Part shown: positions 1 to 9,097 of the stretch, piece by piece
How the letters are laid out: every line of letters begins with the position of its first letter
Position numbering within the stretch: position 1 is the stretch's first letter
Assembly (NCBI GenBank): GCA_004014935.1
Contig: CP025322.1
Location: forward strand, 496,001-560,000
Length of the DNA: 64,000 nucleotides
Reading direction: 5' to 3'
Source of the DNA: Saccharomycopsis malanga
Taxonomy: Eukaryota; Ascomycota; Saccharomycetes; Ascoideales; Saccharomycopsidaceae
The notes under the pieces: model-generated
What the model was told of the DNA's origin: nothing
What the model saw: only the letters and a program-made list of their open reading frames with translations
Database searches by the model: none
Made by a program: the position numbers and the translations under genes

Positions 1-147
1 AATATAAGATTATTATTAATAAAAAGTAAAAATGTATTTAATTAGAATGTTATAGAAAATGCAGTCAATGCATGCTAATTTATGGCAAACTACCAAAGGT
101 TGAAGAAATGAAATAAAAGAAATGAAAATAGAAGCAACATGAGACTT

Positions 148-1362
148 TTACTCGACAATCTTAATGTCTGATTCATCAGTGTATTTGACTTGGGCAATTC
201 CAATCTTGTTGTCGTCGAGATCATAATGAACGTAAGCAGATCTCAAGAAAGCATCACCAAGAATGTAATATTCTGCATCGGTTGGCATAACACCAATCAA
301 ACATTGGTTCAAGAATGGCTTGTCTTTCTTACCGTTAATGTGGTACAACAAGTCTTTGAATGGAACCTTGACGGTCTTGCCCTTGAATTCGAATTCAAAG
401 TCCTCACCTTCCTTATCACAGTTGGCGAAATAAGCGTTGACAAACGGAACCTTGTGGCCGTATTTCTTGCCGAAAGCCTCAGCAATGGCTTTTGGAGCGT
501 AGATCAAGGTAGTACCGGAATCCAACAAAGCTGGGTAGCTGGCAGTAGTCAACTTTTCACCAGATTGAGAAATGCTGTCCAAGTTAACGAAAAAGGCAAC
601 TGGTTTGTCAGTTTTAGATCCAGAGTCGTCAATGTTGACAATGTCCAAGCTTTGCAAGTCACCTTCGTATTTTGCGTGGTCAATAGCACCAAACAAAATA
701 GAGCCGGCATCAGCATCTCTGGAGTTCAAATATAAAGAGTAAGTATTTTTGCTGATGTAACCTTGTTTTTTCAATTCAACTGGGAAGTTTGGATAAGTAT
801 TACTACTGTTTCTGGCAGCTGGAGCTTCGTTTCCTGTATAACCAACACCCAAGATGGCTTGCTTGGCTGTTTGATTGGTAGCGTAACCAAATCTGAAGTC
901 CTTAAGAGTAGCACCTCCGAGAGTGACGCTTTCTTCAGCCCAGACACCTTTAGCGATAGAGCCATCACCATAACCAATAGCAAAACCGTCAGCGACCTGT
1001 TTATAAGTAGAAGAGTGGTCGGCGTTGTAAGTACCACTGTTGGAGGTGGTATTTGCGGCTGGAACCCACAAGTCAGAAGAACCAGTGTCAATATCAATCT
1101 TAAGGCTTTGAGCTGGAGTACCGATTTTAATGTCTGCCAAATACAATGCGTATTCGTTTTCCAATTCAACGTTGATGCCTGGGTTTACAGACTTTCTGAC
1201 ACCAAAGCCATGAGCAGCAACAGATTTGGAAGACAATCTCTTGACATTGAAATCAATCTTCAAAGGGTGGTGTTTGCTGTGCTTGTTCTCTACAGGAGCA
1301 GCAGAAGTGAGTGTAGACAATGAAGCAAGAACAGAAAGAAGTATAGAAGTAGAGAATTGCAT
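148..1362 (-). CDS. secreted aspartyl protease (candidapepsin-like, family A1)
   Basis: Pepsin-family endopeptidase, expected to be secreted and to digest external protein. The 404-residue product starts at the ATG at 1362; the frame is open further upstream but has no ATG there. Residues 1-20 form a hydrophobic signal peptide ending in TSA, followed by a propeptide with a Kex2-type Lys-Arg at 41-42. Both active-site motifs are present: DTGSS at 92-96 and DSGTT at 281-285, plus the flap GYGDGS around 130. Only one cysteine pair (C315, C354) is visible. The cysteine loop after the first motif, usual in Candida albicans Saps, is replaced by a short Thr/Ser/Asn stretch. The family is certain, but I cannot match it to a numbered SAP. 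Confidence 0.93.
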   Translation of the reverse strand: MQFSTSILLSVLASLSTLTSAAPVENKHSKHHPLKIDFNVKRLSSKSVAAHGFGVRKSVNPGINVELENEYALYLADIKIGTPAQSLKIDIDTGSSDLWVPAANTTSNSGTYNADHSSTYKQVADGFAIGYGDGSIAKGVWAEESVTLGGATLKDFRFGYATNQTAKQAILGVGYTGNEAPAARNSSNTYPNFPVELKKQGYISKNTYSLYLNSRDADAGSILFGAIDHAKYEGDLQSLDIVNIDDSGSKTDKPVAFFVNLDSISQSGEKLTTASYPALLDSGTTLIYAPKAIAEAFGKKYGHKVPFVNAYFANCDKEGEDFEFEFKGKTVKVPFKDLLYHINGKKDKPFLNQCLIGVMPTDAEYYILGDAFLRSAYVHYDLDDNKIGIAQVKYTDESDIKIVE

Positions 1363-2703
1363 CTTGATAAATGTATTGAAGAGCACAGACAAACTTAAGG
1401 TAAATTCAAGGATGCTTGACACGTCCGAAATGATTTAGGATGAAAAATACCAAGATTTCTGTAGCCTCTGGTCTGGGCAAGCTTGGTATTTTATAATACA
1501 TCTTGACTATTTCATCCACTAACGTTGCTAGTCAATACTACTAATTGAACATACAAGAAGCGGCTTCTAGGATTAACCAAATCTGTCGATTGTTTAGTTG
1601 TGTGGTGGCACCAGCGCCGTGATGGCACTTGGACAAAGTGTGTAATTGAGATATTGGTGGTGGGCCCGCATGTTGGGGATTTTCGAGGGTGCAAGGCACC
1701 AAAAAAAGTGCTTATGCACGGACTATACACGTTAGCGTAGCTACTTGTTAAAGGTATCTATATTAATACAACCTCAAAAGAAAATCATAAGGGCCGACGA
1801 AAAATTATTTTTTATGGTATTGTAGATTGGCATTGTAGATTGGGCTGATAAAGGAGGGAGCAGAGGCAATTCATGAATTTCAACACAGGGTTCTCTATTG
1901 TTTCAATAATAGGCGTCCACTTCCCTTACAGTATGTGAGCGGCTTACTTTTATAGGATTGGAAAACCATACTATATATCATATGATAATGAAAGCATTCA
2001 CATAGTCGATAAATAATGACTTTAAATTATGTTAGTTCATGCTAACTAAAGTAAAAATATGTAAGGTCCCCTTATTTGACAGTATGAGAACTCACACGAG
2101 CGTCGTTACTATTTATAAAATACAAGATTTAGTGGTTCCTCTAGTTTTCTTAAACCTTCAGCCGCTAAAAATTTGACATACAAACATTCTATTTGCTAAA
2201 TAGACTCAAAGTTAGGAGCCAAGGGTGTAAGCATTCAAAGCTCATGGGGTTGAGAAACAAATGTTTCTCACACTAGGCTTGCCAAGTCTCAAAGCTCCTA
2301 AAGCGTATGAACATTCCTTGAATGAGCTTTTATATTTATACTTAAAATTGTATTTGTTTGTACAAATATAACTGGTAGCATCACTAGGTTCAGGGTTTTC
2401 TCCTGGGCTAAAGTAATTAAATCATGAAACGCTGCTACATTGATGCCCAAAGACTACCCTAAAAATATGTTAAACGAAAAAACAATTAAGAGAACGTATG
2501 GAACTGATATGGACTGGGCCCAAAATAAAAGATGATTTTTTATTATTATTATGATTATCACTAAAAGAAAAGCTTGATTCAAATCTGACCATTCAAAAAG
2601 ATTATACTCAAGCACTACATTAAACTACAGTATACCAATAAAAATACTTCATAAAATAAAATACACTCCTTTGATTATAAAGTCTATAATGAGCCACCAA
2701 AAC
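1363..2703. other. intergenic region upstream of the protease gene
   Basis: This stretch holds the promoter side of the protease gene and the 3' side of NUP120. I found no convincing ORF, tRNA or snoRNA signature. AT-rich tracts are the only visible structure. Confidence 0.5.
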
Positions 2704-5700
2704 TCATAAGTGCTCTAATTCAGCTTTTAACTCTTCAACCTTTACGATGTCGTAAGCGTTATGAATGTTCTTGTGCTTGTTGTCATAAAGGAAGGCGAAG
2801 TTTTGCTTGAGAAGCCATTTCTCATCAGCAGACTCTATGGTATCCAAAAGACTAATAACAATCAAATAAAGGTCACGGATGATACTCTCCTGTTTCGTTT
2901 TTAGGCTGTGAAACTTCGGATCAACTTTTATGTCAACCACCAGCTTCCCTCTTTTTGGATGATTTAATAAAAATTGGATTTTATTGATATATTGATACAA
3001 TGATTCACACGCACCTTTGATATTACCATGGTTTAATCTCCATGAATATAATATTTTGAAGTATTTGAGCCCATGATTGAGGTTGTTGTTGACAGCATTA
3101 ACGGATACAGTGCTTGGAAAGTTAAACTCGTAGGTATTTGCAGTAGAGAACAAAAACTCGTCAATTTTAATCAAATCACTTGGGGAGAATGGATAGGTGA
3201 TTAAATTCTTCAAATCATTTGATCTGATAATATTACGAATAAACCCATTCAATGCTTCATGCTTAATTTCTTTAGCAGTGGCAAAATCACCTTCCGTTGG
3301 ATCGTAATCAAGTTCGTTCAATGCTTCGAATGCTTGGTCAAAATCTTGCAACTCTAAGGCAGTATTAAACAACGTTAAATAGTAGCTTTTTTTGGTAAGG
3401 TCACTTGAATTCGACTCGTTTTTTTCAAACTCTGCAATAGCCAATTTTGCAAACTGTAAAGCTTTTGTGTACGAGGAAAAATTCTGAAACGCAATGGCAA
3501 CACTATGATAAAACTCCGACAAAGTTTTTGTTTTGAGGAACTTGTAAACAGCGTCAACATAGACGAGCTCTACTTTTGGTGGAAGATAAGAAGCAATTGC
3601 AGGAGCAGCTTTTATGAGAATATTAGCAGCTTTAGTAGAGTTGTCGGTGTTCAAAAAGGTTAAACCTTTGAAAACTTGGGAAACTGGACTGGTAGGATTG
3701 GGATCATAAGGAAGTATTTGGTCCAATACTAAATGCGAATTGTTGGTAGCTGACAATTCATTAATAACTGCAAAATAGAATCTGTCATCTATTAGAAACG
3801 AGAAAAGAGGGCGTGATAAGTCCTCTTTCAATTCTGATACTTTCAAATGTTTGATAAGAATTCTAAAGAACAAAGAGTTGTAGTAGTTGCCAAGATTATC
3901 TGTGTTCAATGTCGTAGAGTCATTGCCCGAAGGAAAGTTGAAGTTGATGGAAAGTGTAGCAAATACTAAATGAATTCTTTTATATATGGCAGAGGCTTTT
4001 GATAACACAGCGACAGAAGTCTCTTTATCGAAATTCAAAATGAGCACTATCAATAAAATGTTATAATAAATGTCTTCAAAGATGGTGAACATCTGCTTTA
4101 CCACATGGACGAAAAACAAGCTGTTATGAACGCCGTTTTGTACGGCATCTTGTATTGTTTGCAAGTATTCTGGGTTATAAGTCAAATACTTTTCAAAAGA
4201 CTGATTATAGGGGTATTCCAAAAAGTAACCAATAATTTGGAATGCTCCTGGAATAGAATTGAGATCTTCCATTAAACTTTGTAAGGACGTTTCCGAAATT
4301 TTACCGGCTAAACATTCATTGAATATATCATCTGATTGCTCGGGGCTTTTAAAGCTATGCAAAAGCTGTGTTTTCAAGCCCGTGAGAATATCACTCGAGA
4401 GAGAGTTTTTAAAGCTAGAAAGAACATTCAAGAATCTCAAAATGTGAGCATCATTTGAAATACCATAATGCGTTTTTTGTTTGTAATCTGGGTTTCCTGG
4501 TGTTGATAACAAAGGTAAATTTGAAACTAGTTTTTGTTTGTTTAAATACAATATTTCCACAGCTTCACTAGTACGAATAACAGAGTATTCATAGACTTTA
4601 CTTAAATAGACAGTACCAGTTGATTTAATGTAATTCAACGACAAGGATTCATTTGTGATTTTTAAAAGTTCCTGGCATATGGAATCAAACTTCTGCCACA
4701 GTTTAGTTAGCCCTTCAGATGAACTGCTGACTATTGTTATTACTTTTTCCTTTATAGGTAAGTCAATAGGCAAATCTTTAGCACTTTCACTATACTTCTT
4801 TTTAAAAAAAGAAAGGCCAGCTTCAACCACCAAAGATGGATATTTGTTAGAGTTAAGTGTTTTAATAATATAATATTCGGATAAAGTTTGAGAGTTGGAC
4901 AATGGAAAGTTATTTGGATGAGTTTCTGGGAACAATTGATAATTCAAGTTAGATTTTACCCAAGTAAATTCGCCATTTTCGAAGACCGTTAGGAGTTGGT
5001 GAACAGAAGAAGTATTGCTTTTGAGCAAAATCATTACGTTAAGCCATGGTTTGGTGTCAGCGTAAAAAAGACGATTGGCATTTAAAAATGCAGGATCGAT
5101 TACTTTGAAATCTTGAACTAACCAAATAGAACTTTGATCCGGTATAATAGGGGTGTATTCGAAGTTTAAGCCAAGATCTACAAGATCCGGCCTACCATTT
5201 ACATCAATTTGCAACTTCCATACTTTGAATTGACCATCACCAATTGGTAAATAACTTACGAAAAAAAATTCATCACCGTCAACCAAAACATTCTTATCAT
5301 CCTCACCCCCAAAAGCTGCTAAAAGACAAGATGGTGAACCATCGCCTATAAGCTTATGATTGAGCTCCGCAGTTTCTAATATGATTTTCTTTTCAGATAA
5401 TAATGTTCCAGTAGCAAGAGACCAAACCTTGAGTTTTCTGTTAAAACTAATGGTGACTAGATATTTCTTGTTGATGATGAAACCATCCAAATTTGTTTTT
5501 AAAGTATAACCCTTAGGTATATTATAGTTACTTTCATCTTCATCATAATCTTGGTTTTTGCCCAATGGTAAAAATTTCCCAAATCTTCCTAATGCCGACG
5601 ACACGTATGAGGTGTCTGTGAATAAATCGGTGGTTACATTTTCTTTGAAAGACCGTCTGGAACATTTGATAATGCCCCCATCCTTGAAAAAAAGAAGGAA

Positions 5701-6297
5701 ACTGTTGGAAGTGATGGAACGCAAATAGTGAGGTTCCCTTACATCAAAGTCATATGGAATTGACACAAAGCACCAATCTTCAACCAGAGAACGACTTGAA
5801 GCTAATTGAAAGTCCTCTTTGATAGCAAACGATAAGGTCACAAGAATTCCATTTTCAGTGATCAAATCAATTACTAGCATTTGTTTATCATCAACTTCCT
5901 CAAACCTGAGAATAACACAATGCTTTCTAATCTTCTCTGGAAGGTCCACTTGAATTTTGGCATATTCTTCCTCTTTTTTAACATGAGTAGCAGTTAAAAC
6001 TATTGGTGTCAACACTAACGATCTTGCATTGTTGCAAATGGACCATGAAAGAGACTCGTATGGTACACTGTTGGATGGTGTGGACAAAAAGCCTGAATCG
6101 AGTGATAGCTTATTACTAAAATATCTCTCTGGATCCTTCGCTAATTGCTGTTCCTTAGAAAGCTGCAAAAAGATTGTTTCCTCATTAGCTTCTACTGATG
6201 ATGGAATTGACAAATGAATTGTCGGCAAAAGATCACAACCTATTATAGGTGTTTCCCGCAATGCATTCACCACTGCGCTCCTAGATACCTTAGTCAT
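2704..6297 (-). CDS. NUP120: nucleoporin Nup120 (Nup160 family), Y-complex subunit
   Basis: Scaffold subunit of the Nup84/Y complex of the nuclear pore, acting in pore assembly and mRNA export. The 1197-residue product starts at the ATG at 6297; the frame runs 39 codons further upstream but only from a GTG. The N-terminal half reads as a beta-propeller, with a blade segment near residues 260-300 (TISFNRKLKVWSLATG) and a FFFVSYLPIGDGQFKVWKL-type strand that I associate with this family. The rest is an alpha-helical solenoid. The length is near or slightly above fungal relatives (S. cerevisiae about 1040). Identification rests on architecture and remembered sequence character, with no alignment. 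Confidence 0.78.
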   Translation of the reverse strand: MTKVSRSAVVNALRETPIIGCDLLPTIHLSIPSSVEANEETIFLQLSKEQQLAKDPERYFSNKLSLDSGFLSTPSNSVPYESLSWSICNNARSLVLTPIVLTATHVKKEEEYAKIQVDLPEKIRKHCVILRFEEVDDKQMLVIDLITENGILVTLSFAIKEDFQLASSRSLVEDWCFVSIPYDFDVREPHYLRSITSNSFLLFFKDGGIIKCSRRSFKENVTTDLFTDTSYVSSALGRFGKFLPLGKNQDYDEDESNYNIPKGYTLKTNLDGFIINKKYLVTISFNRKLKVWSLATGTLLSEKKIILETAELNHKLIGDGSPSCLLAAFGGEDDKNVLVDGDEFFFVSYLPIGDGQFKVWKLQIDVNGRPDLVDLGLNFEYTPIIPDQSSIWLVQDFKVIDPAFLNANRLFYADTKPWLNVMILLKSNTSSVHQLLTVFENGEFTWVKSNLNYQLFPETHPNNFPLSNSQTLSEYYIIKTLNSNKYPSLVVEAGLSFFKKKYSESAKDLPIDLPIKEKVITIVSSSSEGLTKLWQKFDSICQELLKITNESLSLNYIKSTGTVYLSKVYEYSVIRTSEAVEILYLNKQKLVSNLPLLSTPGNPDYKQKTHYGISNDAHILRFLNVLSSFKNSLSSDILTGLKTQLLHSFKSPEQSDDIFNECLAGKISETSLQSLMEDLNSIPGAFQIIGYFLEYPYNQSFEKYLTYNPEYLQTIQDAVQNGVHNSLFFVHVVKQMFTIFEDIYYNILLIVLILNFDKETSVAVLSKASAIYKRIHLVFATLSINFNFPSGNDSTTLNTDNLGNYYNSLFFRILIKHLKVSELKEDLSRPLFSFLIDDRFYFAVINELSATNNSHLVLDQILPYDPNPTSPVSQVFKGLTFLNTDNSTKAANILIKAAPAIASYLPPKVELVYVDAVYKFLKTKTLSEFYHSVAIAFQNFSSYTKALQFAKLAIAEFEKNESNSSDLTKKSYYLTLFNTALELQDFDQAFEALNELDYDPTEGDFATAKEIKHEALNGFIRNIIRSNDLKNLITYPFSPSDLIKIDEFLFSTANTYEFNFPSTVSVNAVNNNLNHGLKYFKILYSWRLNHGNIKGACESLYQYINKIQFLLNHPKRGKLVVDIKVDPKFHSLKTKQESIIRDLYLIVISLLDTIESADEKWLLKQNFAFLYDNKHKNIHNAYDIVKVEELKAELEHL

Positions 6298-6506
6298 CCT
6301 AATTAACCCTAAAACTTGTTCAACCACTATACAATCAACCCTTTCTTTCTTCACTACATTACCTATTAACAGATGCTCAAAATAAACAGAAAATAATACT
6401 CTTAAGCAAGTCACATGTTATTTCAGTGCTGTTACCCGGTATACCAACTTTAGAAAAAAAATTTTTCTTGTCCGTTTACGCGGGGGGCCCTTGAGTTTTT
6501 CATTAC

Positions 6507-6512
6507 TATAAA
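6507..6512 (+). promoter_or_regulatory. TATA-like element of the snoRNA host gene
   Basis: TATAAA lies about 100 bases upstream of the first GTATGT splice donor (6606) of the snoRNA host transcript. The assignment is by position only. Confidence 0.35.
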
Positions 6513-6645
6513 TTAGAGGTTGAATCTCCGTTTATATTCTTTGTAGACTATATTTTTTTTTTTTCTTCTCTGAGCATCAAAGCATTTAAGCAAATATAGT
6601 TTAGTGTATGTGTTTACCAAAAAATCAATGGTTTTAGCAACATTG

Positions 6646-6731
6646 TGCAAAATGATGACCAAAATAAATTACAAACTAGAGTTTCTGAGTTTTTATTGTG
6701 ATTAGGAAGTTTTTCTTTTTGTCTGATGTTG
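6646..6731 (+). ncRNA. snR78: box C/D snoRNA snR78 (guides 25S Um2421)
   Basis: C box ATGATGA is at 6652-6658, D' box CTGA at 6685-6688, D box CTGA at 6723-6726. The guide before D' (acaaactagagttt) pairs with 25S ACUCUAGUUUG. The fifth base upstream of D' faces the U that I count as U2421, the known snR78 target. rRNA sequence and numbering are from memory. It sits in the first intron of the host gene. Confidence 0.87.
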
Positions 6732-6883
6732 ATGTTGATGTTGATTTATGATTATGCCATAATGTTGAAATATTGTTTACAAGATCAAATTTTTAACTAA
6801 CCTCAACTAGTTTTTTCTATCTCATACATTTTTTTATGTAGTTTTGAAGGTATGTTGCTTTTAAGACAATTAATGGAACCATG

Positions 6884-6974
6884 TTTTTAAGTGATGAAGA
6901 AAACTATACGTTGGAATTACCGACTGAATTACTGCATGTCGACAAAAATTTTTGGCACCTCTTCTGATTTAAAC
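6884..6974 (+). ncRNA. snR77: box C/D snoRNA snR77, copy 1 (guides 18S Um578)
   Basis: C box GTGATGA is at 6891-6897, D' box CTGA at 6924-6927, D box CTGA at 6964-6967. The guide GGAATTACCG before D' is complementary to 18S CGGUAAUUCC. The fifth base upstream of D' faces U578, the snR77 site. Flanking TTTTTAA and TTTAAAC can form the terminal stem. It lies in the second host intron (donor 6850). Confidence 0.88.
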
Positions 6975-7119
6975 ATTTCCTTAGTTCGCAATAGTTAAAT
7001 GTTTGTTTGATCAATTTGTATTAACAAAACAAGTGTTTTAGTTCTAGTAATAATGTCCTGGGTGGTATAAGCTTTTCAAAAGGTATGTTATATTTTACTG
7101 TGCATTGTGAATCACAAAT

Positions 7120-7209
7120 AATTTAAGTGATGAAGAAACAATTACGTTGGAATTACCGACTGAATTAAAATTATGTCGACAAAATTTTGGCACCTCTTCT
7201 GATATTTTT
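7120..7209 (+). ncRNA. snR77: box C/D snoRNA snR77, copy 2 (guides 18S Um578)
   Basis: This is a near repeat of copy 1. C box GTGATGA is at 7127-7133, D' box CTGA at 7160-7163, D box CTGA at 7199-7202. The 18S guide (ttggaattaccg) and the stretch before the D box (ttttggcacctctt) are the same as in copy 1; differences are small changes between the boxes. It has its own donor (7083) and branch site plus acceptor (7266-7280), so the whole intron unit is duplicated. Confidence 0.87.
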
Positions 7210-7314
7210 CTTTTTTTCATGACGGCCACTCACATCATTTCTTTGGTGCTTGCATTTTGACTCGAAACTAACAAAATTAGGTAAATAATGAATATTATAA
7301 CTGGCATTCATATT

Positions 7315-7424
7315 GTATTCAATTTTTTCTGATGATTCATGCACTGGGCACTGATATATTATGAGCGACAATGCTTTTTGGTGGGCCTCAGAAACCCACT
7401 GGAACTGAACTTGAACTTGAATAC
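7315..7424 (+). ncRNA. snR76: box C/D snoRNA snR76 (guides 25S Cm2197)
   Basis: C box CTGATGA is at 7329-7335, D' box CTGA at 7351-7354, D box CTGA at 7405-7408. The guide gcactgggca before D' pairs with 25S UGCCCAGUGC, and the fifth base faces C2197, the snR76 site. The span includes a perfect outer stem, GTATTCAA at 7315 with TTGAATAC at 7417. A branch site and acceptor follow at 7470-7483. I cannot place this intron's donor clearly. Confidence 0.87.
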
Positions 7425-7565
7425 ATTACTTGGTGTGGCCATAATAAAGTTTTTCAGTGGGATTTGAAATACTAACATGGTAGTTTGGAAAATGACTCGA
7501 TTTTCTGAATTGTTGCGTTTCGCTATGTGTATGGTATGTTAATTTCTTTTGCCTCCATATTGTTT

Positions 7566-7658
7566 TTCTAGTGATGATTTATTTAGATGACGAGTCAGAT
7601 TTCGGGATACCCGATGATGATACATCTTTTTTTAACCATTCATGCATTTCTGACAGAA
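7566..7658 (+). ncRNA. snR75: box C/D snoRNA snR75 (guides 25S Gm2288)
   Basis: C box GTGATGA is at 7571-7577, a degenerate D' box CAGA at 7596-7599, D box CTGA at 7650-7653. The guide tttagatgacgag before D' pairs with 25S CUCGUCAUCUAA. The fifth base faces a G that I count 91 bases after C2197, that is G2288, the snR75 site. A small hairpin (tcggg/cccga) separates D' from C'. Flanking TTTCT and AGAAA give a terminal stem. Confidence 0.86.
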
Positions 7659-7731
7659 ATAATTTTATGAGCTTTTTTATTTTGCAAGTTGACCATTTTA
7701 TTAACTAATTTTAGTATCTCTTTTATAGCCA

Positions 7732-7823
7732 AAGGAAATGATTTTTCGCAAGAGATGAAATAACTAAAATTTGACAAGCATATGTCTGATTTTCTTGAAG
7801 ATAACCTTTATGTCTGATGCATT
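7732..7823 (+). ncRNA. snR74: box C/D snoRNA snR74 (guides 18S Am28)
   Basis: A degenerate C box AATGATT is at 7737-7743, D' box CTGA at 7786-7789, D box CTGA at 7814-7817. The guide ttgacaagcatatg pairs with 18S CAUAUGCUUGUC near the 5' end of the RNA. The fifth base upstream of D' faces A28, the snR74 site. A TACTAAC branch and an acceptor follow at 7888-7902. Confidence 0.85.
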
Positions 7824-7989
7824 TTGAAAAAAAAAGAATTGACGTTTTTTTCCATTTGGCGATGTGATTGACATTGTTCAATAAATTTACTAACTGTTGC
7901 AGAATTTATTATTCTCGTATGGATCAATAATTAATATGTTATAACAATCGGTAAGTTTTATTTTATTGAACCATTCTTTGTTAGTTGCT

Positions 7990-8097
7990 TTGTATATGAT
8001 GATTTTCCAACTCACGACGGTCAACTGCGCTCTAAGTATGTTAACTTGGAGCTTTGATGATATTTGCCTGTGACAAGGCCCGGATCCTGAACATTGC
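7990..8097 (+). ncRNA. snR73: box C/D snoRNA snR73 (guides 25S Cm2959)
   Basis: C box ATGATGA is at 7996-8002, D' box CTGC (one change from consensus) at 8025-8028, D box CTGA at 8087-8090. The guide ctcacgacggtc at 8011-8022 pairs with 25S GACCGUCGUGAG. The fifth base upstream of D' faces C2959, the snR73 site. The intron is bounded by GTAAGT at 7951 and TACTAAC...TATAG ending at 8157. Confidence 0.85.
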
Positions 8098-8233
8098 TCA
8101 TTAAAATTGAATGTGTTTTACAATATGATTATGTCCTGTTTATACTAACTTTTATAGAAATGTATGTATTTTGCTAAGTAGCAGTAATGCTATATGCCTA
8201 TATTTTTACTTCGCAGTAGACGGGAAGCCAACT

Positions 8234-8332
8234 GGAATGTTTCGGTGATGATAAGTTTTTATTTGTATGAATTCATCGATGATATTACAAAAAACAATTA
8301 TTCGATTTGCATGTCAGTCTGAGATCATTCCA
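8234..8332 (+). ncRNA. snR72: box C/D snoRNA snR72 (guides 25S Am876)
   Basis: C box GTGATGA is at 8245-8251 and D box CTGA at 8319-8322, closed by an outer stem GGAATG/CATTCC. The guide tcgatttgcatgtcag before the D box pairs with 25S CUGACGUGCAAAUCGA with one G-U pair. The fifth base faces the A that I place at A876, the snR72 site. Confidence 0.86.
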
Positions 8333-8740
8333 TTTGGCTTTTTAGCTCTTGAACTCTACATAAGTGCACCATTACCTCATACGTCCTACTTAATTTTGTA
8401 TTAAAAGTATGGAAATTGCTAGTGTCTTTTTTTATTGAGTTCAGGTGCGCCATACTTTAAAGTGGAGTAAAAGTTGCTTTCAACTTTATTTCCCCACGGG
8501 CAACTTGACTAACATTTTTTATAGCACTTCTGGTTTGCGGTAGACAATTAAATTATTAATACATAGTGGCAAATAAAATAGTATGAAAATACATTAATTT
8601 GTAGCATAAAGACCCTGAGCAAATAAAAAACAATAATTTGAAGAATTGAAAATAATATATGAAGAAAAGAACGTTTACGGGCATTATATGCTAAAAAAAA
8701 CAGAAGAATGAAATGAATATATGAAAAAGTTGCTAGCTCG

Positions 8741-9097
8741 CTATTCTTCGGAAATAGAGTGAAGCTCTCTCTTTGCAGTTTTGGATTCACATATCGTTTG
8801 CTTCAATTTGGCAAGCTTGTCTTCTAGTTCCTTGAAAACTTCCATCTCGTGCAGTATTAAATCAAGACCCTTGGACTCGTCTTCCACCGTAAGAACCGGT
8901 TTGGAGAAGTATTGATGCATGATGTCTAGAATGCGTGAATAAGACATCAAATATTGGACCTCTGCATCAACCATTTGCTTATTGGCTTCATTTATGCTAG
9001 CCTCAAGCTTCTGCTGATACTTTCGTATTTGAGAAACCTGAGAAGTATCACATTTAGTGAGCTGCAAGTTTGGGTGGATCATGAAAATAGACACCAT
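8741..9097 (-). CDS. uncharacterised small helical protein
   Basis: A 118-residue product starts at the ATG at 9097 (a second ATG lies at 9082). The sequence is almost wholly helical, with heptad-like patterns at residues about 25-60 and 80-115, and there is no signal peptide or membrane segment. The size and shape fit a subunit of a coiled-coil complex (kinetochore, BLOC-1 or Mediator type), but I do not recognise the family. It diverges from UTP6 across a 432-base promoter region. The absence of stops, a natural length and the lack of a competing ORF support it as a real gene. I give no function. Confidence 0.6.
   Translation of the reverse strand: MVSIFMIHPNLQLTKCDTSQVSQIRKYQQKLEASINEANKQMVDAEVQYLMSYSRILDIMHQYFSKPVLTVEDESKGLDLILHEMEVFKELEDKLAKLKQTICESKTAKRELHSISEE

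Larger units (their letters stand above)
6540..8550 (+). ncRNA. spliced non-coding host gene for the snR72-snR78 box C/D snoRNA cluster
   Basis: A 2 kb stretch with no protein gene carries repeated yeast splice signals, each set enclosing a C/D snoRNA. Donors: GTATGT at 6606, 6850, 7083, 7534 and 8162, and GTAAGT at 7951. Branch sites: AACTAAC at 6795 and 7266, TACTAAC at 7470, 7888 and 8143, weaker forms at 7019 and 7703, GACTAAC at 8507. Acceptors: AG at 6810, 7041 or 7047, 7280, 7483, 7714 or 7728, 7902, 8157 and 8524. Putative exons are tiny and non-coding, for example 6811-6849, 7042-7082, 7484-7533 and 7903-7950. Order and targets match the S. cerevisiae snR78-to-snR72 array, which there is an intronless polycistron. 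Both ends of the transcript are approximate. Confidence 0.85.

Noticed and set aside
190-1323. ORFs on the plus strand across the protease gene
   Set aside because: Antisense shadows of the protease; no independent start context or family signal.
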